64,000 bases of DNA from Lotus japonicus (Eukaryota > Streptophyta > Magnoliopsida > Fabales > Fabaceae). The DNA is taken from assembly GCF_012489685.1 (NCBI RefSeq), contig NC_080044.1, positions 74,510,732 through 74,574,731 on the forward strand, given 5' to 3'. Positions within the stretch are counted from its first letter, which is position 1, and each line of letters begins with the position of its first letter. Positions 1-12,200 of the stretch are shown here, piece after piece. Under the pieces are notes generated by a model. The model saw only the letters and a list, made by a program, of their open reading frames with translations, ran no database searches and was not told the DNA's origin. The position numbers were made by a program, and so were the translations under genes.

Positions 1-1197
1 CCCCTTTACACTTTCTTCAACCCATATGGTATACCTCCCCTCATCTTTTCTTACCACCCACAAGAAGCTCACTTTTGATTCCTCCAACCCACAAACCCCC
101 ATCGACCGCCACCCCACAAAACTCTCCACCAATCCAGAAACCCTCCACAGTTTTATTGGATCAAGATGACGAAAGAAAGGTTGGCCCAACTTCTTCTTAA
201 TCTCTACCTAAGATCACCCTTCATGAGAGGGTGAGAGAGAAAAAATAAACGAGTTGAGAGAAATAGAAAGATGTGATTGATGGATGCTATGGTTTGGATC
301 ATGTGTGGAAGCTTTGAGGGTTTCTTGGAGCGAAGGTGACAGTGGAGGTCGAACCTTTTTGGCTAGGACGGTGGTCCGGTGACGACTTAGTAAATATGGG
401 GTTAGGACATGTGGCTGAAGATAGGCCGAGTATAGGGAAGAACGACGAAGAGGAGGAGGTGGCTTCGACGGTGAGTTTTATGGTTTTTGGTGGTCTGGGT
501 TCGGGTGGTTTTGAGTTTGTGGAAACGGAGGTTAGGTCAATGATGATGGTGGTTTGATGATTCATGGTTGTCCATCCCGGAAAGTGGTCGACCAAAAAAA
601 AGCCATAGCGGTATAGCGTATAACGAGATGAGTGCTACGTACACTAAAGAATGAGGAGGAGGATGAAGGGACTGAAGAACACTGGAGAAGTCGTTGGATG
701 CTTGCTCGTGCTAGTCGAGGGTCACACAATGTCTAGAGCTCTAGATGACGATGGCTAGAGGGTGGGTCAGAACTTAGCCTTCTCTGCAAAGGAAAGTCAT
801 AGAAGAGAGGCACGAAGGTGAAAAGCAAGTTTCATTTATATTTTGATGTAAAAAACCGCAATTGCCCTTAAAGTTTACCCTAACAATAACACTTTGAGGG
901 CAATTTTGAGTTTTTTGGATCTTTATTTCCTGAGCGCCGCAAGATCTGAGATTCATCTGCGAAACCTGCAACTCCAAAACGCAGCACGATGGGACGATCG
1001 ATAGTGGCCACGGGCTGCTCTGACCTGCTCCTCTGCGATAGCGCAATGATTTTTTTAAAAATTTCATCTATTTTTTATATTTTCTAAATTGTTTAATTTT
1101 AAATGAGTTATTTCATTTAACCTATCAACCAAGTGGGTTTAAACTGGATTAATTACCTTTTGACAACCCTGTTCTTATGTGTGTTTATAAATTGCAG
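1..1197. other. No recognised exon; probable intron or upstream sequence of the CCoAOMT-like gene
   Basis: The stretch ends in a splice acceptor (TTGCAG, AG at 1196-1197) in front of the CCoAOMT-like terminal exon. Its 3' part is therefore intron. I looked for the earlier CCoAOMT exons (SAM-binding motifs of the E-I/V-G-V-F/Y-T-G-Y type) and did not see them here. Open frames at 299-595 (-), 336-557 (+) and 774-1067 (-) are low-complexity and resemble no known domain, so I do not call them genes. Either the intron is long and filled with repeats and the remaining exons lie to the left of the window, or the gene is broken. Confidence 0.5.
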
Positions 1198-1488
1198 GCA
1201 AAACATGAAGAATCATTTGATTATGCATTTGTGGACGCTGAAAAGGAAAACTTCATCAAGTATCACGAGGTGTTATTGAAATTGGTGAAGAAGGGTGGGA
1301 TAATTGCATATGACAATACCTTATGGGCTGGTTCTGTGGCCATGTCTGAGGAGGATGAGATAGAAGATATAATAAGGCCAAAAAGGAAGCATGCAATTGA
1401 ATTCAACACCTACATAGCAAATGATACTCACGTGGAATCAACAATCCTCTCTGTTGGAGACGGTGTAACCCTCTGTCGTCGTCTCTAA
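1198..1488 (+). CDS. Caffeoyl-CoA O-methyltransferase-like protein, terminal exon only
   Basis: The family are cytosolic, metal-dependent class I O-methyltransferases that move a methyl group from S-adenosylmethionine to a catechol such as caffeoyl-CoA (lignin and phenolic pathways). The 96 codons match the C-terminal third of the family. The FDYAFVDAEKENFIKYHE block carries the conserved metal-binding Asp, IAYDNTLWAG carries the conserved Asp-Asn pair, and the chain ends in the usual GDGVTLCRR. The exon starts after acceptor TTGCAG, and the frame is open from there to the TAA at 1486-1488. The N-terminal SAM-binding exons are not visible in the preceding 1.2 kb. The variable region differs from the classic lignin enzyme (SVAMSEEDEIEDII), so a CCoAOMT-like paralogue with a different substrate is more likely. 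Whether the gene is intact cannot be judged from this window. Confidence 0.85.
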   Translation, partial: AKHEESFDYAFVDAEKENFIKYHEVLLKLVKKGGIIAYDNTLWAGSVAMSEEDEIEDIIRPKRKHAIEFNTYIANDTHVESTILSVGDGVTLCRRL

Positions 1489-1712
1489 TCTCCACAAAGG
1501 GAAGAAAGAAACAACAACAATATTTAAAGTACTCATCCACTTCTATTTTCCAAATTGTATTTCTGATTTCAAGGAAGCTGAGTATTATGTACTTTCATTC
1601 CCAACATGTATTGTGTGTAGTTTGATTAAATAACTCATTTTATGAGCTGTTATTATGCTTTATTTAATATTTTTATCATCATTTTATTTCATATTCCTCC
1701 AAGTTGTTATAT

Positions 1713-2742
1713 GAGTAAAGTACACTCACCCCCCTTAAGGTTTGTTAAAATTACACTCCACCCCATTCTTATCTAAAATCTACATCCCACCCCATTTTAT
1801 ATAGAGGAAAATTTAGTGACGAAAAATATTCTTCATTAATAATTAGTTATTATTTAAATTGTTAATCAATAATTTCAAAAAAAAATTCAATATAATCCAA
1901 TAAATTTAAAAATGAAAACATCACAATCCTCCTCATTCTCTCAATCGCGTTTTTCCTCCGTAAATTCACAATGCAAATTATGCAATAGCACACCTGCCCG
2001 ATTTACAAACCATACCTCGAACATAGTGAAACATGCTTGTGTTTTCATATTTGATAATAATTCCATTTTAATCAAAATAATCTCTTTATACCTCCAATTT
2101 TCAAAATTGAGTTATAGGCCAAAAAAAACAACACAAATGAGTGAAGAAAATAGAGAAACAAAATTATGAAAATATGAAGTGGATCTGAGGTTATTAGAGC
2201 CCAACGAGGCGGTGGATCATCGTTTTCAACAAAATCCAACAATATCTTAGACCAACAAAGCGTTCGCTTACAACTTAAAGGGGTGAAATTCACAAGAAGT
2301 AGTTGAACAAGTGGCTTTAGGGATGTGCGATTCACGTTCTGGGGTTCAGGTCGCAACAAAACTTTGAGGCATGGTGGTGCCATGGGGTTTCACATTGTGG
2401 GACAGTGGAGCCGTGTTAAAGGGAGTAAAGGCTTGGTGGTGGCTGTTTGTGGTGAGAAATATGATTTGAAGATAGATGAGACGTGGACTTAACAGACAGA
2501 GTGGATGATTTTTTTTAAATTTAATTCAGTAAAATTATTTTCATAAATTAATGTATGATAGTGTATATGCATTAAATTTATTTAAATTTTTACTAATTAG
2601 TAATTAGTTTTTAGTAGTGACGAATTTGTTTTTGTCACTAAATTTTTCCTTTATAAAAAATGGGGTGGAGTGTAGATTTTTAAAAAGAATGGGGTGGAGT
2701 GTCATTCTTGCAAATCTTGAGGGGGGTGAGTGTATTTTACTC
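1713..2742. mobile_element. Non-autonomous Mutator-like element (MULE), copy 1
   Basis: The element is flanked by a perfect 9-bp target-site duplication, TTGTTATAT, at 1704-1712 and 2743-2751. A 9-bp duplication is the hallmark of Mutator-type transposition. The ends are inverted repeats starting GAGTAAAGTACACTCACC and, on the other strand, GAGTAAAATACACTCACC. By eye the similarity continues about 150 bp inward on each side, which is typical of long-TIR MULEs. No transposase is encoded. The interior matches the second copy at 23120-24134 in the opposite orientation, including an open frame (2072-2383, minus) whose first residues MAPPCLKVLLRPEPQNVNRT are identical in both copies. The interior may be captured host sequence, but I do not recognise it. 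Confidence 0.9.
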
Positions 2743-2881
2743 TTGTTATATAATAATACCCCATTTGTTCCTTATTATATGTCACTTTTTGTGAAAAAAA
2801 ATTTTGTTCCTAAATATTAATCACTTTCTAATATCTAAGTAACATTAAATATATTTTTTCCTAACTTACCCTCATATTTAA

Positions 2882-3157
2882 TACTTCCTCCGTTCCTATT
2901 TATCTGTTCTGTCCAGGAAGATATGGTTCACACAAATTAAGGAAAACAATTAATTATGTTGATTTTCATAAAAGTATTATTTGTTTTCCTATATCACTCT
3001 TTAAAAAGTATTTTATCTTTTTTCATTTATTGTTTTTATAAGGGTATTTCTTGGAAAAACATCAATTAATACTCTCTTGAAACTCTAAGTAGACAGATAT
3101 ATAGGAACAATTTTTTTTTTCTTTAAAGTGGACAGTTAATAACGAACGGAGGGGATA
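2882..3157. mobile_element. Stowaway-like MITE
   Basis: Terminal sequences CTTCCTCCGTTCC and, inverted, TCCCCTCCGTTC are flanked by TA on both sides (2882-2883 and 3156-3157). The CTCCCTCCGTTCC-type terminus with a TA target duplication is characteristic of Stowaway (Tc1/mariner) MITEs. The inverted similarity extends inward only patchily (ATTTATCTGT near the left end, ACAGATATATAGGAAC on the right). This looks like an old copy with no coding capacity. Confidence 0.6.
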
Positions 3158-3307
3158 TGAAAGAGATAGTAAAATTTGAAATATTAACTTGGAGAGAGAA
3201 ATTCATGGGAATTTAAATAAGAGTAATTTATGAAAGTTAATAAATTATTTTACAAATTTATTGTTTCTAACTACTTTCTTAATATAAGATAATTAGGTAA
3301 AAGTGAC

Positions 3308-3311
<4 letters not shown>

Positions 3312-3364
<53 letters not shown>
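3312..3364. repeat. (TA)n microsatellite
   Basis: About 26 uninterrupted TA dinucleotides. An open frame across it only encodes alternating Tyr-Ile and is not a gene. Expected to vary in length between individuals. Confidence 0.95.
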
Positions 3365-3365
<1 letters not shown>

Positions 3366-3589
3366 GAAAATGTATCACATATCAAGTACTTCATAATAGT
3401 ATGTATCCTTCTGATGTCAAAGTCAAGAACTAGTTCTACTCTCCACTTGATAGAAGATGGGGAGTATTGGAAGTAAGCCTCAAGTTGTGAGGGTTGATAG
3501 AAGATAACGTCAAAAGGTAACAAGCACTTATTAGAATTGGAGTGAATGAGTGTAACTACTTGGGTCAAAAGCTAACTACTGAGTGTAAG

Positions 3590-3804
3590 CAGGGCCGGCC
3601 CAAGGGTAAAACCATCCAAGCAAGGGTTTTAGGCCTCCCAAAAAAATATTTTTTTACTAAAGAAAAAAAAGCCTCAAAATATTTTTTGACTAAGTAAAAC
3701 AAACCTAAAAAAATCAAGCATTAATACTAAGTAAAAAAAGACCAAAAAAAAAAGTCTCACTTTAAAGTTGGCTTTAAGTTTCATTTAGTGTTGGGCCGGC
3801 CCTG
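3590..3804. mobile_element. Short non-autonomous hAT-like element (215 bp)
   Basis: Perfect inverted termini CAGGGCCGGCCC and GGGCCGGCCCTG are flanked by the 8-bp direct duplication AGTGTAAG (3582-3589 and 3805-3812). An 8-bp duplication together with a CAGGG terminus is typical of the hAT superfamily. The 215-bp interior is A-rich and non-coding. The perfect duplication suggests fairly recent insertion. The flanking motif CTGAGTGTAAGGGATGAGA recurs at about 3848, so the insertion sits in a small local duplication. Confidence 0.85.
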
Positions 3805-4086
3805 AGTGTAAGGGATGAGATGGTATAATTAACTAGCCTGCAAAGACTGAGTGTAAGGGATGAGATGGTGACCGGGGTCGAGACGACACAGGGGAGCTGT
3901 GGTGACGGGAGGTTGGGTACGTGATGAGAGAGGACACAACGATGATGAGAGGCGCGACATCAATGAGAGAGGAAGAGATAATGAAGAGTTGAGGCAACTG
4001 CATGCGTGGGGCTGCTCATGAGGACATTGAAGGTATGGTCGCGAGGATGGAGAGTGACAACCAAGGGATGATGAAACCATAGAGGG

Positions 4087-4646
4087 TTTTGCGTGACACG
4101 AATGACGACGACAAGTTTCAGAGATGAGGAGGGTATGACATAACACGAATGGTAACGAGACGAAGGAGGCGATAAGGGTTTAGAGATTCAGGGTGCAAAG
4201 ACAAAGTGGGGAGTGATGTTACATTCTTTTGTATTTCATTCAACATTAGCATCGGCTCATCTAAAGCTAACCATTGGGCTATTGAATTTGCGTTAACGCT
4301 ATGTTGCAAACGTAGAGCCACCCTTTATGGGCCTTAGCATAGGCCTAATTGACGGTACTCCTTAAGTTTTGCGTGACACGAATGACGACGACAAGTTTCA
4401 GAGATGAGGAGGGTATGACATAACACGAATGGTAACGAGACGAAGGAGGCGATAAGGGTTTAGAGAGTCAGGGTGCAAAGACAAAGTGGGGAGTGATGTT
4501 ACATTCTTTTGTATTTCATTCAACATTAGCATCGGCTCATCTAACGCTAACCATTGGGCTATTGGATTTGCGTTAACGCTATGTCGCAAACGTAGAGCCA
4601 CCCTTTATGGGCCTTAGCATAGGTCTAATTGACGGTACTCCTTAAG
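4087..4646. repeat. 280-bp tandem duplication (two copies)
   Basis: Copy 1 (4087-4366) and copy 2 (4367-4646) begin GTTTTGCGTGACACGAATG and have an exact 280-bp period. I count about five single-base differences by eye, so the duplication is young. Both copies contain the same 67-codon open frame on the minus strand, which resembles no known protein. No TIR or target duplication was seen at the junction, so unequal exchange or replication slippage is more likely than transposition. Confidence 0.9.
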
Positions 4647-4981
4647 TTACAAATTTCATATTTTAATCATTTGTGTCGGCTTGACCGATGCTAGCCAATC
4701 AAAACTAGCGTCAGAATCAATGTTAAATCAAGCCTTTGTTGTAATGCATCTACTCATCTCTAACTTCTGACTATTCAAATATTTGTATATCTTTTCAGCA
4801 ATTTATTCCCTTCCCTAAAGAGAAGTCAATGGATGCATGAAGCAAATTTCAGTCATAAAATTCAGAACTCAGTATTTTTTTAGGCTTCTTAGTAGCGGGG
4901 TCTCTTAAATTTATTTGAGCCGGATCATAAACTAAAATGCACTAAATCCAATTTTTCTTTTTAACTATTAAGATCCACTAA

Positions 4982-5337
4982 GAGCATCTACATCCATCAT
5001 ACTCACTAAAATATCTACACTTCATTTTTTACAATTCTCCATAATATCACATCATCTACTCCAATTTACTAACTTTTTACTCCAACCTAACAACTCTTAA
5101 AAGTTTCTATAGTGAATCTCACCATCAACATCACATTTGTATATTTTATTATTTATCTCCATTTTATATTAATTGTAAGTGCTTGTGTTAAATACAAGCT
5201 CACTTTTCAAGTCTAGTGTAGAGTATCTATTCTCACATACTCATTTTTACAATGTTGGAATTAAATATGTACTTCAATGATAATAGATACTCATATGAGT
5301 ATGTATTTGACATTATATACTTCAATTGGAGATGCTC
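4982..5337. mobile_element. Tourist-like (PIF/Harbinger) MITE
   Basis: The left end GAGCATCTACATCC and right end GGAGATGCTC form an imperfect inverted repeat flanked by TAA on both sides (4979-4981 and 5338-5340). A 3-bp TAA/TTA duplication fits PIF/Harbinger MITEs. The 356-bp interior is AT-rich and non-coding. The 4647-4981 stretch before it shows no recognisable gene. Confidence 0.6.
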
Positions 5338-5340
5338 TAA

Positions 5341-8300
5341 ATACTAAATATCGAATATAACATATGCTCACGCTCAAGGCCCCACTCTTAATTACTTTCA
5401 GTAGCCACCATATAATAAGTGATTTATTTATTATTTTGTTACGATCTCTAGAATGCTCGTATTTGAACCCGAATGATGACCATAGGTTGCATTGCTGTTC
5501 ATGGGTCAAGGCCCATTATTTTCTTTAAAAGGAAAGAAGAGATGTTGAGGTGGCCAATCCGGGGCAAAAGGATTATTGGTCCCCTTTCCTACTATGGCTA
5601 TGTGAGGTAAAATGGGGTAATTATAGTATAATTAGCATTAATGATAATTATTCCACTAAATAAGACCACTCATGACTCTGTGTCTGTGACACCAATTTTT
5701 ATGGTGGTATAAGACCGTGACAAAAGGTGATTTAGAAATTTCTTCTTTAATTTTTTATTTTGTATTTATCTAATATTCATCTAAAATCATCATAAAAATG
5801 AGTGTCATAATACTTACGTGGTTCATGGATCACAATCCTATAGCTAGTGGCCATTACACGTATTGGATCTATCATGGAGTATGAGTCTAGGTCGATCATG
5901 GTGTAAATCTAATAGAATACACCTATGGTTATATTAAACTATCCAAAGTTGGAAAAATGATCCCACTTAATCTTTGTTTTTTAAGATTTCTTCCAAGGGT
6001 TTCTCGTCACAAGAATCTTCTACAGTAGCCTAGACCACTAAACTTTTCCGTTTTTGTATTCTTAAAATCGTCTTCTCTGATGAATTGATCATGCTGGTTA
6101 TGCTTCAATTGATGATCCTTAAACTTAGGTGTAATAATTGGTGATCATTAGTCATTACTCTCCATGGACCATTGATCATCGATGCTTTCTTCCAATGATT
6201 ACTTCACCCCACTGCATCATGATTCTATATAGAGGTTAATGGAGGCTAATTAAATATTTTTTTGGATCGATTTGATTTCATGCTTTTATGGAAGTGGAAC
6301 CCTCAATTACAATTAAATTTATGAGTAAACTAGATTAACTGATCGAGAGATAGCCACGCAGCATCTTCAACTTTAGGATCAAATATAATTTATGTAAATA
6401 TTGCTGGAAGCATTTGAGGGACAGAGGAGACAACATTAACATATATGATTAGTGAATTGCACACAAGGTATTGGATAGATTCGGAATATTTTTTGTACGC
6501 TTTCGTCGGCTTAAATCTTCCTTGCTTTTTTAAAGATCACACCCCATTCTTGGAAGTTGTTGGAACCTGCAGGAATTTGAGTCTTAGTATATGTTTGGTT
6601 TCGCATTTGTCCAAAACGTGGTTTTGTATATTTCAATGTATTAATGGAGAAATAAGATTTTAAGATGTTAAATCATATGTAGATTTATGTTGAGCTCAAT
6701 GGAAATTTAAATAAACATTGTTTTTTTAGTATCTAGATACCAATCGGATTTGAACCCTAGACTTAGAAAATTTTAAACCACAAGTATCATTTAGGCTATC
6801 CATACATTGTTGTTATTATACTATTTAATACTTTATAGATTTCATTTATTTTTTAAAATGGGCTTGAATTAATAAATTTAAGAAGAGTCTAGCTGGCTTA
6901 CATAAAAAGGGATATAATTCTAAATAAAGCTACACAATATGCATTCACTAATCCAACATGTGATTGATTCAAGTGGTGTATTATCTTAAGTAATGTCTTA
7001 CGTTCAAGTCTTATATGTAGAAAAAAAAAGTGTTATGAGAATTGTTCCCACATGAATGTGAGTGTTCCTTACTCGGATAAGATCAACTCTCCTATAGAAA
7101 AATCGAAGTTCTACTCTTAATCCTATGTATAACGCTTTATATGATTGAATGCTTCTACCTCAATCGTCTTTGGTAGCCGGATAAGTACTTGTCAAAACTT
7201 TATCCCTTTTTATTTTCATCTGGTTGAGAAAAAGGGGAGGACGCTATCATTTTTAGAAATTATTATAGTACTAGATCGACTTAAGCAAATTAAACTTCAT
7301 GTGATGAGGACAACCGATTAATCTGTTTGCAGTGATAAGTGTATACTATAAAGCAAATCCAATAATCTTCAAGTGGGTTTCTCATTTTTGGCCAATAAGA
7401 GTAAAAAAGTACAATACTAATAGTTATTCCCCCTTTAGAATGAGGAGCAATAGCAACCATTTTCAAATGCCTTAAATGAAGGACAAACCAGCTTCTTCCC
7501 AAATTCCTTGGAAGCAATAGCCTCAGAAATTTGTATATTAATTATAAACTACAAATTTGTGACAACGTAATCACCAATGAATATGGCCTGAAAATTATCT
7601 GTATACACTCGAGACAGAGGCGCCACAATTGATAATCTCATGTTTAAATGTAAGATTAGTAGAATCAAGTTGTACAATTGCTCATTTATTCAAGAGTAAC
7701 AACTTCTAGTTATCTAATTTGTCAATAATCACAAAAGAAATTCTAACTGCTTAATATTTTTAATTATAATGAAAACAAGTAAGTGATGTGGTTTTAGTTG
7801 ATGTATCAACCACGCATTTATTAGTACATCAATGTTAAAAAACTATGGCTAAGATTTACTACTACTATTATTATTTAATCCAATATACCCTAACAATACC
7901 AAGAAAAGAGTCATGTCTAAATTAAAGATTGTCTCATTATGCAAGTGCCAAAGTGACTGTGCCACAAGAGTTGCCAAACTCGGCTTCACACTTTTTCCAG
8001 AAACAAAACCTCTCTACACTGATCCATCTTTTGGCAACTAGGAGATAAAATTTTCACACTTGCAGAAGAGTACACACTCTTAAGAAGCTGAAAGTAATTG
8101 AATATCTCCTAAATTTAATGCTGTTTGACACATTTTGTTTAAATCCACGAGGTCAACAAAATACTTTACTACTACTCAACTGTAATCTTAATGCAAACTA
8201 TGCAATTAATTTAAAGACAGGATTGCAAACCCTCCTATATATATAAAGGAATTTAAGGACAAAGAACCGCCGAAGTTTGCCTTTTGAGGCGCTTCACCAA

Positions 8301-9202
8301 CTGCTTGGCTACTACCGTCGCGATGCGTTTTGCAGCAGTTTTTGGTAACCGCTGGAATACACAACTCACCGTTTGTGGGAGAAAGTGATTCGTCCGGCAG
8401 CGAATTAAAGTTTAACTACTGCAGTTTAGCATAAGTAGAAAAAATTGCCTTGTCCTTTAGCAGCTGTTTAAACCGCCGCAACAAGTACCCACTCAACACC
8501 CAAAGATACTAAAGAGGAACACATTCAAAATACATGAAAAAACAAAGTTTGAAAAACCCCTCAACATGCTCGGCACAGACTCTCTAGGACTCAATTCTGG
8601 GATGGTAAAGAGGTTCACGTTCCACAAACCATCCTCAAAGGTTATTTTCAACACGTACTTTCTTCATCTCTTTTTTAGAACTTAGCAAAAAAATGCAAAG
8701 GATCTCAAAATATCCTTGTTCATCCGGTTTAAGGTAGAAAAAGTTGTCGAACTCAAATAACACTTACAAAATACTTATATTTATCTTACTCTATAAGAAC
8801 TATATAGCAGGGGTTCTAAATCTGTGACTTGTCAGGTATGAAACTTTATCTATTATGCTCCATCAGATCAACCCTAGTTTTGATTGCGACGAGGAGGATA
8901 TGAGTGTTTGCAAACTGCATTATTGGAAATATCATTCCGTACGTAAGTAACACATGGCTACGAGAAATGTGGCATGAGGCATATTATCATATAAAGGTTG
9001 TCCGTTTATTATAAAGTATAAACTAAAGAAAAGAAAAGAAAAGCAATGGTAACCCAAAAAAGCTTGCGCTAAAAGAAGAATCTATAAAAATTAAAAGAAA
9101 AGATAAAGTCACTGCATTTCATGAATATCATACTTATAATAATTGAGCATATTCGGATGAGAGAATGATAGAGATTATGAATTGATATTATCAATTTAGT
9201 AC
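5341..9202. other. Gene-free AT-rich intergenic stretch
   Basis: No open frame here resembles a protein family. Apart from the tRNA-like relic at 6742-6800, I see degraded SINE-like text at about 6960-7150 (a GTTCAAGTC box-B-like motif followed by poly-A) and a non-coding block rich in CCGCCG-type motifs at about 8260-8480 that looks like an old DNA-transposon terminus. None has definable ends. Confidence 0.5.
6742..6800 (-). repeat. tRNA-derived SINE or tRNA pseudogene relic
   Basis: Read on the minus strand, GATAGCCTAAATGAT resembles a polymerase III A box, and GGGTTCAAATCC about 40 nt downstream matches a B box. The cloverleaf stems do not form, so this is not a functional tRNA gene. A SINE head or a decayed tRNA copy fits better. 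Confidence 0.3.
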
Positions 9203-9213
9203 ATGTTTAATGT

Positions 9214-12200
9214 TTTTTTTTGACAAACCAAAGAAAAGATGCAAAAAACAGCACAAGGTGTGCAAAAAGAGAGATTACAATGTTCATGACCCCCATGTTC
9301 TAATAACATAAGAACCACAGGCAGCCAAGGAAAAAACGAAAATCATAACAGACATAGCATGCAGAAGGTTTGTAGAGAGCTATACTAATAGTTCATCGCT
9401 ATACAATAGCACCAGCCCATTTGACGGGCATTCCTTAAGGGCCAAGGAAGATATAATTATTGTAAATCTTAGCTCCCCATCATGCAGATCAGAGGCTCCT
9501 TGTCCCACTCGTAGAAAGATGATTTGAAGCTTTGCATCAAAGATTTGAGCCACAACCAAGACCTCAATTTCACCATATCCACTACCTCTTCCAAATTTAC
9601 TTGTTCGCCTTTGAAAGCCACTGCATTCCTGTGAACCCAAATGCTCCAAATAGCAGCAAGCCAAATTGTTTTCCAGCACAACCTTTGTTTTTTGTTTCTT
9701 CCCCACATTTCATGATGCGCAAGGTGAATGTTATGGTCAATTGGTAATACTGTTTCCACCCTTAACCATGCATAACAGCTCATCCATATCCTATATGAGA
9801 CATTGCATCCAAAGAAAAGATGTCCAGCACTCTCCAACTGCTGAGAACAAAAGAAGCATGCACCATTTCTATTGCTGTCCACAACCACTCCTCTCCTGAG
9901 TAAATTATCCAACGTTGGCAGCCTTCTGAGAGCAACTCTCCACGCAAGGCAAATAACCTTGGAAGGAGCCAAACCCTTCCACAGCTCCTTGAAAAAAATG
10001 TTGCTGTCAACATGAGAGAATTGAGCCAAGTATGCTGATTTCACTGAATATCTCCCCTCTAGTTCACACTTCCAGAGCCATGAGTCCTTCACGTTCCTCT
10101 GAATCTGAACTGAAGAAATCACCTGCAGTAAACTATCAAAAATATGCTGCTCATGCACGAACAGATTTCTCCTCCACCGCAGCTTCCAATCCCACCCAGC
10201 CACCCCCCATTCCCCCATCTCAGCCACTGTTGAATCCTTTTGCAAAGACACATTGTACAGCCTATTAAATTTCTGTTTTAGACACTCATCCCCAACCCAA
10301 CACTCTCCCCAAAACCCCACTGAACTTCCGTCCCCCACTACCCTCTTTATATTTTCTTGTATCCAGCCCCCCCTCTCACTACACTCCCCTATAATCCCTA
10401 GATCCTTCCACCAATTTGACCCTTTCCCAAAACATGACTCTTCACCAACCCATACTTTAGCCCCATATTTCGACCTGATGACCCTTCCCCACAAACTATC
10501 TCTCTCACTCAGCAACCTCCACCTCCACTTACCCAACAAGGCCCTATTAAACGCTACAATGTCTCTCACCCCTAAACCTCCCTGATCCTTTGGCCTACAC
10601 ACCCTATCCCAACTTTCCCATGGAATTTTCCTCACATCCTCACTTCCCCCCCACAAAAATCTTCGCTGCAACTTCCTGATATTATTAGCAACAGACAATG
10701 GAATTTTATAGAAAGATAGATAAAAGAGAGGGATAGAACTAAGTACCGAGTTCAAGAGGCAAAGACGACCGCCAAAAGAGAGGTGCTTCATCTTCCAAGG
10801 GGTCAATTTCTTTTTCACCCTCCTGATCACTGGTTCCCATGTGGCCGCCCTCCTTGGGTTTGCACCCACCTCGATCCCCAAATACACAAAGGGAATCTGC
10901 ATGACCTTGCAGTTCAAAATTCCTGCATATTGTTCCACCACCCTTTCCTCCACAGCAATTCCCGTCAACTTACTTTTGAAAAAATTGACCTTTAGACCAG
11001 AAATCAATTCAAACCATCGCAAAATACCTTTGATAGTATAGATATTGTCCAATGTACTTTCCCCAATAATTAAAGAATCATCTGCATACTGAATATGAGA
11101 TACTTCAATATTTTCCTCTCCCACCTTATATCCCGAGAACACCCTCTGTTTCACTGCTTCCCTCAACATCCCTCCTAAACCCTCAGCCACAATCAGAAAT
11201 AAAAAAGGAGCAATCGGGTCACTCTGTCTTAAGCCTCTTTCCATTTTAAATTCACTAGTTGGACTTCCATTTAAGAAGATAGACACAGAACCTGATTCTA
11301 CGCAGCATTTAATCCAGCTGATCCACTTATCCCCAAAACCCAGTCTACCCAACATGTAATAAAGGAAGACCCAAGAAACAGAATCGTATGCCTTTTCAAA
11401 ATCTAATTTAAAGAGACAACACGGCTTTTTCCTGTTCTTAGCCTCATCCACAATCTCATTTGCTACTACAACCCCATCCAACAAGTTTTTACCACCTACA
11501 AAAGCAGATTGATTGTCTTCTATGACCCTACTGATCACCTTCCTAATTCTCCCTGCTAGAACTTGTATGACCCTACTGATCACCTTCCTAATTACGCTAT
11601 AATCTTGTAAATACACCCCACTAAAGAAATAGGCCTATAATCATTCATACCAACCGGAGTTTCGCCCTTTGGAATTAGCGCTATAAAAGAGGAGTTACAT
11701 CCGTTCGGGAGAGCTCCATGAGCATGGAATTCCTTTAGCATTCTTGCAACATCCTCTTTCAGCACATCCCAAAACCTCTTTATAAATTTAAAATTGAAAC
11801 CATCAGGCCCAGGACTCCTGCTTCCCTCACACTCCCATACCGCTAATTTTATTTCCTCAAGGTCAAAAGGTCCCTCTAGAAACCTACGGTCCTCCTCACT
11901 CAAAGACTTGAACCCAACCCCGTCTAACCTAGGCCGAAGCCAGCTAGATTCCTTAAACCTATCAGCAAAATATTCTTTCACCCCTTCCTTAACTCTACTA
12001 GGTTCCTCTACCCATTCATTCCCCATCCTGATACCCGGTATAGAATTTAAGTTTCTTCTTCTGTTAATTACTGCGTGAAAATATTTAGAGTTCCTGTCCC
12101 CTTCCTTAACCCACCTACATCTAGACTTTTGCCATAAAACAGATTCATTCAACTTTGACAACCTCCAAAATTCTGCAATTAGCTCTTTTCTCCTAGATAG

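Noticed and set aside
299..595. Overlapping 98- and 73-codon frames on both strands as lost CCoAOMT exons
   Set aside because: Neither contains the SAM-binding motifs expected of CCoAOMT upstream exons.
3308..3568. 86-codon minus-strand frame through the TA repeat
   Set aside because: Its C-terminus is alternating Tyr-Ile from the (TA)n microsatellite and the rest has no family features.
5440..5520. TTTGAACCCGAATGA as a minus-strand tRNA T arm
   Set aside because: No A box or foldable D and anticodon arms nearby.
9532..10585. Several plus-strand frames rich in Pro, Ser and His
   Set aside because: Antisense shadows of the LINE ORF2; the same pattern recurs at 41228-42188 over LINE copy 2.
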